Shown in pieces: positions 17,669-26,508 of a DNA stretch of 64,000 bases. Position 1 is the first letter of the stretch, and every line of letters starts with the position of its first letter. The notes beneath the pieces are model-generated. The model worked only from the letters and a program-made list of their open reading frames with translations. It searched no databases and was not told where the DNA came from. This DNA is from JABJOR01 sp965603075 (lineage in GTDB: Bacteria > Pseudomonadota > Alphaproteobacteria > Rhodospirillales > Casp-alpha2): the NCBI GenBank assembly GCA_965603075.1, contig CBFDBO010000002.1:124001-188000 (forward strand). Reading direction: 5' to 3'. The position numbers were made by a program, and so were the translations under genes.

Positions 17669-18217
17669 CTAACTGTCTTTGGCTATGTCAGCCTTCGTAT
17701 TGGATTTGGTATCAGAAACCTCGGTTTCTGTTTTAGAACCGGAAACTTTCGTTTCCGTCTTAGAATCGGAAACCTTCGTTTCCGTCTTAGAATCGGAAAC
17801 CTTCGTTTCCGTGGCATTTAATAATTCAGGACCATCGGTTGATGCACTATCTAAATTTGTGTTTTCGATAACGTCTTTCTTTGTTTCTTCATTCGCTTTT
17901 TTGACAATAACGTCTAATTCTTTCTCGACGTCTTTCATGTCCATTTCTTTAGCTAAATCACCACCGGGATCAACGGCGTCTGTAAGGGTCTTTTTGAGGT
18001 CACCGTTTGTGGCTTTATTTAATTCTTGCTTTAAGTCATCAAGATCAGCCTCACGCACCATCTCATCGACACCGCTTTGGAATTCTCTAGCAATATTCCG
18101 AGCTTTTTTGACACCCTGCATAACTGTACGCAGCGCTCGTGGTAAATCTTTTGGTCCAATAACAATGATTGCAATGAGGGCTACAATCAATAATTCTGGC
18201 ATACCTATATCAAGCAT
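17669..18217 (-). CDS. tatB: Sec-independent protein translocase subunit TatB
   Basis: The 182-residue product begins with MLDIGMPELLIVALIAIIVI, the single TatB membrane helix, then GPKDLPRALRTV and an amphipathic helix. It works with TatC in signal-peptide recognition. The C-terminal third is unusual: four tandem copies of a 9-residue unit (TETKVSDSK and variants) near residues 135-170, encoded by a 27-bp DNA repeat in which each unit is also self-complementary. It lies 44 bases after tatA. Confidence 0.96.
   Translation of the reverse strand: MLDIGMPELLIVALIAIIVIGPKDLPRALRTVMQGVKKARNIAREFQSGVDEMVREADLDDLKQELNKATNGDLKKTLTDAVDPGGDLAKEMDMKDVEKELDVIVKKANEETKKDVIENTNLDSASTDGPELLNATETKVSDSKTETKVSDSKTETKVSGSKTETEVSDTKSNTKADIAKDS
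17713..17810. repeat. Four 27-bp tandem repeats within tatB, each with a palindromic core
   Basis: The 16-bp cores at 17714-17729, 17741-17756, 17768-17783 and 17795-17810 are spaced exactly 27 bp apart. Three have the form GGAAAC-NTTC-GTTTCC; the fourth is a longer perfect inverted repeat, CAGAAACC-TC-GGTTTCTG. The phase of the repeat keeps the tatB reading frame. Length variation by slippage would add or remove 9 residues without a frameshift. Confidence 0.93.
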
Positions 18218-18261
18218 GATGAATGCCTATCGATTTATCGTTGATGATATATGGTTCAGGT

Positions 18262-18510
18262 TCAGCCAGCGGCTTTGTCTTTGTCTTTGCCGTCTGATGA
18301 AACATCAGAAGCTTCAGACTTTAACACTTTGCCGTCTTCGTCGGTACTATCGGTGTCGTCAGCGACAACGTCTTCTTTCATACCTTTTTTGAAAGATTTC
18401 AGGCCTTTGCCGAAATCACCCATTAAAGCTGAAATTTTACCTTTTCCGCCAAACAGAACCAGCACTACGACCAGAACGATAACCCAATGCCAAATACTAA
18501 ATGCACCCAT
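18262..18510 (-). CDS. tatA: Sec-independent protein translocase subunit TatA
   Basis: The 82-residue product has the TatA membrane helix (IWHWVIVLVVVLVLFGGKGKI), the FGGKGKIS hinge and an amphipathic helix (GDFGKGLKSFKKGMKED). TatA forms the size-variable pore of the Tat pathway. The acidic, disordered tail is normal for the family. It is the first gene of tatABC and lies 105 bases after scpB, so a separate promoter is possible. Confidence 0.97.
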   Translation of the reverse strand: MGAFSIWHWVIVLVVVLVLFGGKGKISALMGDFGKGLKSFKKGMKEDVVADDTDSTDEDGKVLKSEASDVSSDGKDKDKAAG

Positions 18511-18615
18511 GGAGCTTTACTCACTTTAAAAATTGTTGACTCGATTGGTGCGGATAATGGCAGATAGAACCTGCTATCGCAATGCACCAAAAGCAAAATA
18601 ATTGATTATGATGTA

Positions 18616-19560
18616 TTAATTGTTATCGTCAGGATCAAGTGGTTCGGTGTCTTCAATCTCGACTTCGACCTCAGGAAGCGCATCTTCTTCACCGTGCGAC
18701 GAGATTGAAGCAAGAGAATTTGGATCTTGGTCGGCGCCTTCTTGATCTTTTGCCAGCAATTCACCTTGTGCTTGGTTCTCATCTTCAGAGCTTTCACTCC
18801 GACTGCGATAAACGTTTAAGGCAGGCCCTGATTCAAGCAATCCTGCCGCTCTCAGCTCGTCCAAGCCGGGTAAATCACTGATCCGGGCAAGACCAAAGTG
18901 ATCGAGAAAGTCATCGGATGTGCCCCACGTCATGGGGCGTCCCGGTGTTTCACGGCGACCACGCGGCTTGATCCAGGATTTTTCAAACAGAAAATCAAGA
19001 GTACCCTTACTTAGGCTAACGCCTCGAATTTCTTCAATTTCAGCACGCGTAACCGGTTGGTGGTAGGCGATGATTGCCATTGTCTCAATAGCGGCACGGC
19101 CTATTTTTCGCGATACTTCGGCTTCGATATTAAGTTTTCCCCCAATATCATCGGCGGTACGAAATGCCCATGAGGTCCCGACCTTGCGCAAATTCACCCC
19201 CCGTGGTGCATAATCCTCTTGCAAAGATTTTAACAAGAACTTGGTGTTTAGATTTTCGGGAATGCGGACACTGATGGAACGTTCCGACATCGGTTCGCTT
19301 GAGGCAAACAGCATGGCCTCGACCAATCGCATGCCCTCATGGATATCTTCTTCGCTTGGTTCAACGGGCTTTTTTGATGCCTCGTCTTCTGAGAGTTCAA
19401 GTTCTTCTTCGTCCTCAGTCTCAGAGGGTTCAGGGGATTGCTCAGTCTCAGGGGCTTCCTCCGTTTCCTCAGCGATCATTTCAACATCATCGTTACCGGT
19501 GATAGTCTCATCATTGTCATTGCCGACGATGGGTTCATTCAGGGGTGTTTGAATGCTCAT
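18616..19560 (-). CDS. scpB: Segregation and condensation protein ScpB
   Basis: ScpB is the winged-helix partner of ScpA and SMC in chromosome condensation. The core at about residues 75-240 has RLVEAMLFASSEPMSERSI and IAYHQPVTRAEIEEIRGVS. At 314 residues it is much longer than a typical ScpB of ~200, with an acidic N-terminal arm of about 70 residues (TEEAPETEQSPEPSETEDEE) and a second acidic, Glu/Asp-rich tail from about residue 255. It overlaps scpA by 4 bases. Confidence 0.95.
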   Translation of the reverse strand: MSIQTPLNEPIVGNDNDETITGNDDVEMIAEETEEAPETEQSPEPSETEDEEELELSEDEASKKPVEPSEEDIHEGMRLVEAMLFASSEPMSERSISVRIPENLNTKFLLKSLQEDYAPRGVNLRKVGTSWAFRTADDIGGKLNIEAEVSRKIGRAAIETMAIIAYHQPVTRAEIEEIRGVSLSKGTLDFLFEKSWIKPRGRRETPGRPMTWGTSDDFLDHFGLARISDLPGLDELRAAGLLESGPALNVYRSRSESSEDENQAQGELLAKDQEGADQDPNSLASISSHGEEDALPEVEVEIEDTEPLDPDDNN

Positions 19561-20384
19561 GTTTCCTCAGTATCTTCTGTTTGAGTGTCTGAATTTTCTT
19601 CATTTTTGGCACTGATGTAAATCTGTCCAAAGGTACCAGTTTGTCGAATATCGAGTTTGCCTTCGCGGGCAAGCTCCAGTGTTGCCGTAAAGGTGGATGC
19701 GATGGCGGACCGTCTGATCAATGGGTTGGTAATATCTGTGGGTAGAAATAGCCACAAATCTTTCCATTCCGGGGTGCTGCCCAGCATGGCACGAATGCGC
19801 GAAAGGGCTAAATCAACAGTATAAAGCTCTACGGCTTCTATGGTCATGGAAGATGGGGCTTCACGACGCTTCATATCGCCGTAGGCGCGCATTAAATCAT
19901 GCAAATTAGCATCAAACACCGTATTGAGTGTCACCTTGAATATTTCAGGCTCACCACGGGCAAAGAAATCCCGGCCCAGCAATTTCATATTCATCATTTT
20001 TGCGCCTGCGTCCCGCATGGCTTCGAGACGCTTGAGCTGGAATGCAAGAACCGCCGCCAGTTCAGAACCGGTGGGTTGGTCTTCTTCATCCATATCTGGC
20101 AGCAATAATTTAGACTTCATATACGCAAGCCACGCCGCCATAACCAAATAATCCGCAGCGAGTTCTAGGTTACGAGAGCGAACTTCTACCACAAAAGCCA
20201 AAAACTGGTTGGCGAGTTGTAAGATGGATACTTGGGTAATATCGACCTTCTGATCACGGGCAAGATTGAGCAGCACATCAAGCGGACCTTCATAACCATC
20301 CACATCAATGACAAAAGCATCCACCTGACGGGAAATCAGATCGTCATCAAAGTCGTCCTGCATAGTGTTGTTTGCACTGCTCAT
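19557..20384 (-). CDS. scpA: Segregation and condensation protein ScpA
   Basis: ScpA is the kleisin that bridges SMC heads. The 275-residue product has the N-terminal YEGPLDVLLNLARDQKVDIT motif, the YLVMAAWLAYMKSKLLLP helix and a C-terminal winged helix (FTATLELAREGKLDIRQTGT). The ATG at 20384, 5 bases after the M50 protease stop, is chosen over the upstream 20459 start, which would run into that gene. Paired with scpB through a 4-base overlap. Confidence 0.95.
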   Translation of the reverse strand: MSSANNTMQDDFDDDLISRQVDAFVIDVDGYEGPLDVLLNLARDQKVDITQVSILQLANQFLAFVVEVRSRNLELAADYLVMAAWLAYMKSKLLLPDMDEEDQPTGSELAAVLAFQLKRLEAMRDAGAKMMNMKLLGRDFFARGEPEIFKVTLNTVFDANLHDLMRAYGDMKRREAPSSMTIEAVELYTVDLALSRIRAMLGSTPEWKDLWLFLPTDITNPLIRRSAIASTFTATLELAREGKLDIRQTGTFGQIYISAKNEENSDTQTEDTEET

Positions 20385-20389
20385 GAGCG

Positions 20390-21076
20390 TTAACTGTGTC
20401 CTGCTACGGTTAAGATAAGTTCCATAATATACTTTGCTGGGGTACCAACGATCCACCAAAACAGATTTAAATCATAATTGAACTGACGACCGATCATCGG
20501 TAAGAGAAAAACAATACCCAAAATAATGAAAAAACCAAAGCGCTCTAAACGGGCTAAATAAGCACTAAAGGGATAGGGTAAAAGCCCCACGGCAACACGT
20601 CCACCATCAAGAGGGGGTAAGGGCAGCATGTTGAAGACAAACAACAGACAATTGATCCAAATAGCATTTGTAAAATTGTAAGCGAGCCATAATCCAACAT
20701 CACTTGAAACATAAGGCAGTACATAAATTAATATAGCACAAACCATTGCAATCATTAAGTTTGATATGGGGCCGGCTAAGGCTACAAGAACCATATCGCG
20801 GCGTGGCTTGTTCAGCCGCGCAAAATTCACAGGCACAGGTTTAGCATACCCAAACATGGCTGTACCACCGCTGCCGACCAGCATTAAGGCGGGCAAAATG
20901 ATGGTGCCGAACAGATCAATATGCGCTAGTGGATTAAAGGTCACCCTGCCTTGTGATTTCGCCGTATCATCACCCAGTTTCCAGGCGACCCACCCATGCG
21001 CTGCTTCGTGCAGAGTAACGGCCAATAATATGGGCAAAATCCAGATGGAGGCTGTGAAAAGTATATCGTTGCTCAT
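20390..21076 (-). CDS. Site-2 protease-like M50 family membrane protein
   Basis: The 228-residue membrane protein has the zinc motif HEAAHGWVAW (about residues 23-32), GRVTFNPLAHIDLFGT and the third-ligand motif MLPLPPLDGGRV. These place it in the small, PDZ-less M50B peptidases often annotated as 'site-2 protease family protein'. It has about five or six membrane helices. Substrate unknown. It overlaps nagZ by 4 bases and precedes scpA by 5, a common arrangement in alphaproteobacteria. Confidence 0.93.
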   Translation of the reverse strand: MSNDILFTASIWILPILLAVTLHEAAHGWVAWKLGDDTAKSQGRVTFNPLAHIDLFGTIILPALMLVGSGGTAMFGYAKPVPVNFARLNKPRRDMVLVALAGPISNLMIAMVCAILIYVLPYVSSDVGLWLAYNFTNAIWINCLLFVFNMLPLPPLDGGRVAVGLLPYPFSAYLARLERFGFFIILGIVFLLPMIGRQFNYDLNLFWWIVGTPAKYIMELILTVAGHS

Positions 21077-22101
21077 ATCGATTCGGGGACTTTCGCTAAT
21101 AATTCATTCACGCGTTCCAGCGCTTCTGCTTTATCAAAGGCTTCTGGCGTTTGAAATTTAGCAAGGCTTGCATCATAACGTTTGCGAGAATTAGGGCGCA
21201 GTATCGGGCTCGTTTTCGCCACAGAAACCATATCCTCCATTATGCCATTACATTGTAAAACGGCGTCCGAACCGGCGGCAAGACAGGCGCTTGCCCGTTC
21301 TGCGACGGTACCACTCAGTGCGTTCATACCAATATCATCGGATACCAAAAACCCGTCGAAGCCAATGTAATCTCTGATAATCTCTTGTGTTACCACCTTT
21401 GAAGTGGAGGCTGGGTTTGCGTCATCTATAGCCTCATAGACCAGATGACACGTCATGCCCCACCCCATGCTGCGCAGTTGAATAAAAGGTTTAAAATCAT
21501 AATCTTGTAGCTCAGCAAGAGAAGTAGAAATACGCGGCAAGTCATGATGGCTATCGACTTTGGAGCGGCCATGACCGGGTATGTGTTTGATCACGGGCAT
21601 AACACCACCTGCCAATAAAGCCTCACCCGTTGCTTGCCCTAAAGTTATGGCCTGCTCAGGAGTTCGTCCCGATACTCGTCTAAGAAGAAAGTCATGGCTG
21701 TCCGGTTGCGGCAGATCAAGACACGGCAGGCAATTGACATTGATGCCAAGATCATACAAATCGCTTGCGATCAATCGGGCGTTCAAGCGAACGGCCTCTA
21801 ACCCGGCTTCTGCGTCATAGTCATGGAGACTGGCAAAGATGCCGGGGGCAGGCACATGACGCCATAAAGGCTGTTTGATGCGCTGCACCTGACCGCCCTC
21901 TTGATCAATCAAGATGGGTGCCTGTGGATTACCGGTGCACTCGCGCAGATCGCTAACCAGCTTTGATAATTGCTCTGGGTTCTCTACATTGCGGCCAAAT
22001 AGGATAAACCCCAAGGGGTTAGCGTCTTTGAAAAAGATTTTTTCATCGGGACTGAGGACCGTAGACGCACAGCCAAATATGACGGCGAGTGATTCAGACA
22101 T
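21073..22101 (-). CDS. nagZ: Beta-N-acetylhexosaminidase NagZ
   Basis: NagZ releases N-acetylglucosamine from muropeptides during cell-wall recycling in the cytoplasm. The 342-residue GH3 protein has FILFGRNVENPEQL, the catalytic-loop motif KHIPGHGRSKVDSHHDLP with the catalytic His, and the nucleophile motif FLVSDDIGMNALSG. No signal peptide is present, as expected. It is 6 bases after the SPOR gene and overlaps the M50 gene. Confidence 0.96.
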   Translation of the reverse strand: MSESLAVIFGCASTVLSPDEKIFFKDANPLGFILFGRNVENPEQLSKLVSDLRECTGNPQAPILIDQEGGQVQRIKQPLWRHVPAPGIFASLHDYDAEAGLEAVRLNARLIASDLYDLGINVNCLPCLDLPQPDSHDFLLRRVSGRTPEQAITLGQATGEALLAGGVMPVIKHIPGHGRSKVDSHHDLPRISTSLAELQDYDFKPFIQLRSMGWGMTCHLVYEAIDDANPASTSKVVTQEIIRDYIGFDGFLVSDDIGMNALSGTVAERASACLAAGSDAVLQCNGIMEDMVSVAKTSPILRPNSRKRYDASLAKFQTPEAFDKAEALERVNELLAKVPESI

Positions 22102-22107
22102 TCTGTT

Positions 22108-23112
22108 TTACTTTCCGGGCCTGATAACCAGACACCCCTGATTAAGCTTAGAAAGTTTGTCACAGGCCAGTTTGGCACTTTCTTTTGAGGCAAGGGGACC
22201 CGCCCGTAAGCGGTAATAAATGCCCTTGTCTTCGCCCAAATCAGCTCTGACAACGTTTAAATTTAAATCTCCAAGGACATCTGGGAAACGTTTTTTCAGA
22301 CGCTTCCATTCAGATTGAGCACTTTCTTCAGTCCTGAGAGCCGCTAATTGAATGCGATAGGCCTTTTCATCACTGGCATCACTGGTGGCATCACTTGTAC
22401 TTACCTTTGGTACGCTCGTATCAATTGCCGCAACTTCAGGCTCTGTTACGGAGACCGTTGGTTCTGGAATCGCCACCAATTCCGGGGTCGGTACAGGCTC
22501 GGCTACGGGTTCGGCTACAACCTCTGGAACGGGTGCGGGCGGTGGTGGCGGTGCCACTACTTCTTCAATGATTTCAGCAAGATCAACAGCTTCGGGTGAT
22601 ACAGGCTCCAGCGTTACCGGTTCCAGAGAAACCGGCTCTGCAACCTCTGCAATAACGGTTTCCGCAACGTCTTCCATAGAAGGTGGCTGCGTTTCGGGGG
22701 TTACCATTTCTGGTTTATCGAGAATTTCTTCTGGTGGGGGTAATAATTGCTCAACTTCCGTGCCAGCGCCCTCCCCCTTCAAGCGATTATAAACCAGCTT
22801 GTCACGATCTGGGATTTCAGCCCCACCGGGTTCCGCCGGTTTGATCTTAATCGGGGTGACTTCAGCGCGAATAAGTGGCACAACTTTTTGATTGGGGCTT
22901 TGGTATTGTGAACCGTAAATAAACCATCCCCCGCCCCCAACGATCGCAAGGATGACAATTGAAGCAACAAGAAGCCCCCAGTTCCGTCCCCCTGATTTAG
23001 AAGGGATTTTTACGGGTTCAAAATCCAGATCAATATCGCTATCTGAATCCCTCTCTGAACCTCTGCCTGAATTATCCGACGTGTTGATGCGATCTTCGGG
23101 GTTTGGTGCCAT
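22108..23112 (-). CDS. SPOR domain-containing inner membrane protein
   Basis: The 334-residue product has a cytoplasmic N-terminus, one membrane helix (about residues 44-66, NWGLLVASIVILAIVGGGGW), a long Pro/Glu/Val-rich periplasmic linker with internal near-repeats (EPVSLEPVTLEPVSPEAV), and a C-terminal SPOR domain (YRIQLAALRTEESAQSEWKR ... YYRLRAGPLASKESAKLACD). SPOR domains bind denuded septal peptidoglycan, so a division role is likely. It overlaps argS by one base and precedes nagZ. Confidence 0.93.
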   Translation of the reverse strand: MAPNPEDRINTSDNSGRGSERDSDSDIDLDFEPVKIPSKSGGRNWGLLVASIVILAIVGGGGWFIYGSQYQSPNQKVVPLIRAEVTPIKIKPAEPGGAEIPDRDKLVYNRLKGEGAGTEVEQLLPPPEEILDKPEMVTPETQPPSMEDVAETVIAEVAEPVSLEPVTLEPVSPEAVDLAEIIEEVVAPPPPPAPVPEVVAEPVAEPVPTPELVAIPEPTVSVTEPEVAAIDTSVPKVSTSDATSDASDEKAYRIQLAALRTEESAQSEWKRLKKRFPDVLGDLNLNVVRADLGEDKGIYYRLRAGPLASKESAKLACDKLSKLNQGCLVIRPGK

Positions 23113-24881
23113 TAGCGCATTTCCTTTACGGGTGTTACCCCAAAAATTCCTAATCCTGAGGCAATGATCGTGGCGATAGAGTGAAGCAAAACCATCCGTG
23201 CCTGTGTAAGTTCAGGATCATCCGCAACAATAAACCGTAATTGTGTGTTTTCTTTGCCCATATTCCACAATCCATGGAATGAAGAGGCTAAGTCGTACAA
23301 ATAGAAAGCAACTCTGTGAGGCTCGTGCGCCAGAGCCGCACTTTCAATCAGTCGTGGCCAACCCGCCATTTGCATAATCAATGCCAGTTCGGCGGGGTCG
23401 GATAATTTCTCTAGCGAAGCAGTTTTTAGAGCGTCCTTGGTGAAATCAATATTCGCCATGTTCTCGCTTGCGTTACGTAACACCGAATGAATACGCGCGT
23501 GGGCATATTGAACATAAAACACCGGGTTATCGCGTGATTGCTCGGTCACGGTTTGCAGATCAAAATCCAATTGAGCATCGTTTTTGCGTGTCAGCATGAT
23601 GAAGCGAAAGACATCTTTGCCGACTTTTTCGATAACATCATTCATGGTGATGAAATTACCGGACCGTTTTGACATCTTAAATTGCTCACCACCATCAAGC
23701 AGGTTGATCATCTGGCACAATTTTACATCTAGGGAGCCTTGTTGCTCGCTAACGGCTTTCACTGCGGCTTGCATACGTTTGACATACCCGCCGTGATCCG
23801 CGCCCCATACATTGATCATCGTTTTGAACCCACGACGATATTTATCCAAATGATAGGCAATGTCGGGGGCAAAATAGGTAAAACTGCCATCGGATTTGAT
23901 TAAAGGCCGATCGACGTCATCACCAAACTCGGTGGCTTTGAATAATGTTTGAGGCCTTGGTTCCCAATCATCGGGCTTCTTACCCTTCGGTGGATCGAGC
24001 ACACCAGTATAGACGAGGTCGTTCTCTTTCAAAAAATCGAGGGCAGCCTGGGTTTTACCCGTATTCACAATAGAGCTTTCAGCGGTGAAAACGTCCATTG
24101 TAATACCCATGCGCGCTAAATCGAGACGGATCAAATCCATCATGGCATCAATAGCAAATTGGCGAACCAAGCTAATCCACTGTGCTTCATCTTTGCCAAC
24201 CCATTTGTCACCTTCTTGGGCGGCAAAGGCTTTGGCGGGCTCGATCAGGTATTCACCGGGATAAAGACCTTCAGGGATTTCTCCGATATTCTCGCCCAGA
24301 GCTTCGCGGTAACGCAGATGAAAGGACCGGGCCAATGTATCAATTTGCGCGCCCGCGTCATTGATCCAGTATTCACGGGTCACGGCAAAGCCAGCTTTAT
24401 TGAGTAATGAGGCAAGGGCGTCGCCAAAGACCGCCCCGCGGCCATGGCCCACATGAAGGGGACCCGTTGGGTTGGCAGAAACAAATTCTACATTGACGGG
24501 TTCGCCTTGGCCGATGTTGGTATCGCCATAGCGGGTGCCAACATTAAAGATTTCTGCAAGCTCGTTGTACCAGACACTGTCATTGAGGGTGATGTTAATA
24601 AAGCCGGGGCCTGCAATTTCGACATCTTTGACACTTGAGTCCGTCGTTAGATGTCCCGCAATTTTTTCAGCCAAATCACGAGGCTTCATTCCAGCGGGTT
24701 TAGCGAGCACCATGGCGGCGTTGATGGCGACATGACCGTGGCCTTCTTCGCGCGGGGCTTCAATGGTGATCCGGCTATAGTCCAGCCCAGCGGGAATTAC
24801 ACCGTCAGCAGCCAGTCTGTCTAGGGCGGCAATCATGCCGTCACGCCCAAAGGGTTTGTTCCAAGAAGTAGTTGTATTCAT
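23112..24881 (-). CDS. argS: Arginyl-tRNA synthetase
   Basis: ArgS charges tRNA-Arg. The 589-residue class I enzyme has VEFVSANPTGPLHVGHGRGA, containing the HIGH-type HVGH, the KMSKRSGNFITMNDV loop (KMSKR present) and a C-terminal DALR anticodon-binding helix bundle (YVQYAHARIHSVLRNA). It heads the SPOR-nagZ-M50-scpAB series and is separated from dgt by a terminator. Confidence 0.98.
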   Translation of the reverse strand: MNTTTSWNKPFGRDGMIAALDRLAADGVIPAGLDYSRITIEAPREEGHGHVAINAAMVLAKPAGMKPRDLAEKIAGHLTTDSSVKDVEIAGPGFINITLNDSVWYNELAEIFNVGTRYGDTNIGQGEPVNVEFVSANPTGPLHVGHGRGAVFGDALASLLNKAGFAVTREYWINDAGAQIDTLARSFHLRYREALGENIGEIPEGLYPGEYLIEPAKAFAAQEGDKWVGKDEAQWISLVRQFAIDAMMDLIRLDLARMGITMDVFTAESSIVNTGKTQAALDFLKENDLVYTGVLDPPKGKKPDDWEPRPQTLFKATEFGDDVDRPLIKSDGSFTYFAPDIAYHLDKYRRGFKTMINVWGADHGGYVKRMQAAVKAVSEQQGSLDVKLCQMINLLDGGEQFKMSKRSGNFITMNDVIEKVGKDVFRFIMLTRKNDAQLDFDLQTVTEQSRDNPVFYVQYAHARIHSVLRNASENMANIDFTKDALKTASLEKLSDPAELALIMQMAGWPRLIESAALAHEPHRVAFYLYDLASSFHGLWNMGKENTQLRFIVADDPELTQARMVLLHSIATIIASGLGIFGVTPVKEMR

Positions 24882-24910
24882 AAAATGCTTTTACCAGCCA
24901 CACCGATATC

Positions 24911-24945
24911 AAAAAAGGCCGATCAGGGTGTGGTTTTCTGATCGG
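24911..24945 (-). terminator. Rho-independent terminator downstream of dgt
   Basis: Read on the minus strand, CCGATCAG and CTGATCGG form a perfect 8-bp stem with an 11-base loop, followed by CC and six T. It begins 27 bases after the dgt stop, so dgt and argS should be separate transcripts. Confidence 0.85.
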
Positions 24946-24972
24946 TTTAAATCCAACGTCAAATGACGTTCA

Positions 24973-26178
24973 TTAAGAGGTTCGCGCTTGCATATCAAAA
25001 AGTCGGGTATGTTCATCCAGCGCCAAACGATCCGTCATGCCAGCGATATAATCTGCAACAAGCTCTGCTGTATCTGAATCGCCCGGTTTTCCAGTCTTTT
25101 CTTGCCATTCGGTCGGCAAACATTCCGGCTCTTCGAGAAATAAAGTGAACAAGTCTTTTACAACCCGTCGGGCTTTGCTTGTCATGCGATTGAGCTTGTA
25201 ATGGCGATACATGTTTTCGAAAAGAAACTTTTTCATTGCAGCGTCATTTTTTCTCATTTCATCAGAAAATTGAACAATTGAGTCGCTGAAAAGACGAACA
25301 TCTGTTTCCGATTCGGGCTTGGCATCCTTCAGGCGGCGGTTGGTTTCTTCAAACACATCCACAATCATGGCACCAATCATGCGCCGGACGGTTTCATGCT
25401 TTTGACGGATAATGTCCAGATCGGGGTATTCTTTGCGCACAGTATGATATATCGGTCCCACCAGCGGCACGTCCATTAAATCGTTTAGGCTGAACAATCC
25501 AGCGCGCAATCCATCATCAATATCGTGGTTGTTATAGGCAATATCATCGCTTAGAGCGGCGACTTGTGCTTCGGCGCTTGCGAAGGTGTGTAATTCTAAA
25601 TCATGCTGTGCACAATATTGGGAAATGACACGAGGGAGACCTTCTTGAGAGTTCTTCAAACTGGTATGAGGGCCTGTTAAAGGGCCATTGTGTTTGACGA
25701 TACCTTCAAGGGTTTCCCATGTCAGGTTAAGGCCATCAAACGTTGGGTAACGCTCTTCTAATTTGGTGATAACGCTCAACGATTGGGCGTTATGATCGAA
25801 ACCACCGAAGGGTTGCATGGTTTCTTTCAGCGCGTCTTCGCCGGCATGCCCAAAGGGGGGATGGCCTAAATCATGGGCCAATGCCAATACTTCGCCCAAA
25901 TCTTCATTCAGCCGCAAATGCCGACAAATAGAGCGTGAGATTTGAGAGACTTCCAATGAATGGGTAAGACGGGTGCGAAAGAAATCACCTTCGTGATTTA
26001 CAAAAACCTGGGTTTTATATTCCAGCCGCCGAAAGGCTTCACTGTGAACAATACGATCCTTATCCCGCTGAAAGCAGGTTCGCGTAGCGCTTAGCGGTTC
26101 ATCAAACAAACGCCCCCGCGACTTGGCGGGGTCGCAAGCGTAAGGGGCCAGTTCTGTAGAATTGGTTAGATGCGTCAT
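24973..26178 (-). CDS. dgt: Deoxyguanosinetriphosphate triphosphohydrolase-like protein
   Basis: The 401-residue HD-domain protein has RRLEYKTQVFVNHEGDFFRT, RLTHSLEVSQISRSI and the metal motif HDLGHPPFGHAGED, then YNNHDIDDGLRAG with the further HD-superfamily ligand. dGTPases split dNTPs into deoxynucleoside and triphosphate and help hold down dNTP pools. Length matches the 'dGTPase-like type 2' branch common in alphaproteobacteria. It has its own terminator. Confidence 0.95.
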   Translation of the reverse strand: MTHLTNSTELAPYACDPAKSRGRLFDEPLSATRTCFQRDKDRIVHSEAFRRLEYKTQVFVNHEGDFFRTRLTHSLEVSQISRSICRHLRLNEDLGEVLALAHDLGHPPFGHAGEDALKETMQPFGGFDHNAQSLSVITKLEERYPTFDGLNLTWETLEGIVKHNGPLTGPHTSLKNSQEGLPRVISQYCAQHDLELHTFASAEAQVAALSDDIAYNNHDIDDGLRAGLFSLNDLMDVPLVGPIYHTVRKEYPDLDIIRQKHETVRRMIGAMIVDVFEETNRRLKDAKPESETDVRLFSDSIVQFSDEMRKNDAAMKKFLFENMYRHYKLNRMTSKARRVVKDLFTLFLEEPECLPTEWQEKTGKPGDSDTAELVADYIAGMTDRLALDEHTRLFDMQARTS

Positions 26179-26343
26179 AGGCTGAACTTAACCGTGGGCT
26201 TGCTCGGATGCAACAGGGCTCATCACATTAAAACAGAAGAATTTATGGCTCTTAAGAAAATATCAATTTTTTGACCTGAATATGTATTTTCCTGTGTCAT
26301 GAACATCTTATCATCCACAGCACTTATAGGAGGAGTTTTTATT

Positions 26344-26433
26344 ATGAAACCAATGATTATCGGTCTGTCTTTTTTTCTAACGGGTGCTGTTATGGTCTCA
26401 ACAGCAATGATTATGATCCAGCAATATTACTGA
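26344..26433 (+). CDS. Small 29-residue predicted membrane protein
   Basis: ATG at 26344 is preceded, 8 bases away, by AGGAGGAG, the strongest ribosome binding site in the window. The ORF encodes 29 residues, Met-rich and hydrophobic (MIIGLSFFLTGAVMVSTAMI as the core), ending QQYY, which fits one membrane helix. It is on the plus strand between two leftward genes and has no partner. I recognise no family; it does not match CydX or CcoQ from memory. The match between signal strength and membrane-like composition is the reason for calling it. Confidence 0.5.
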   Translation: MKPMIIGLSFFLTGAVMVSTAMIMIQQYY

Positions 26434-26508
26434 TGTAACGTCAGCTCAATATCCTTCAGCCCATGATTTAAAGTCTTATAGATACAAAACAAGGTCACCC
26501 AAAATTTT

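Noticed and set aside
17713..17810. Short CRISPR-like array
   Set aside because: The repeats are contiguous, lie in frame inside tatB and have no unique spacers of constant length.
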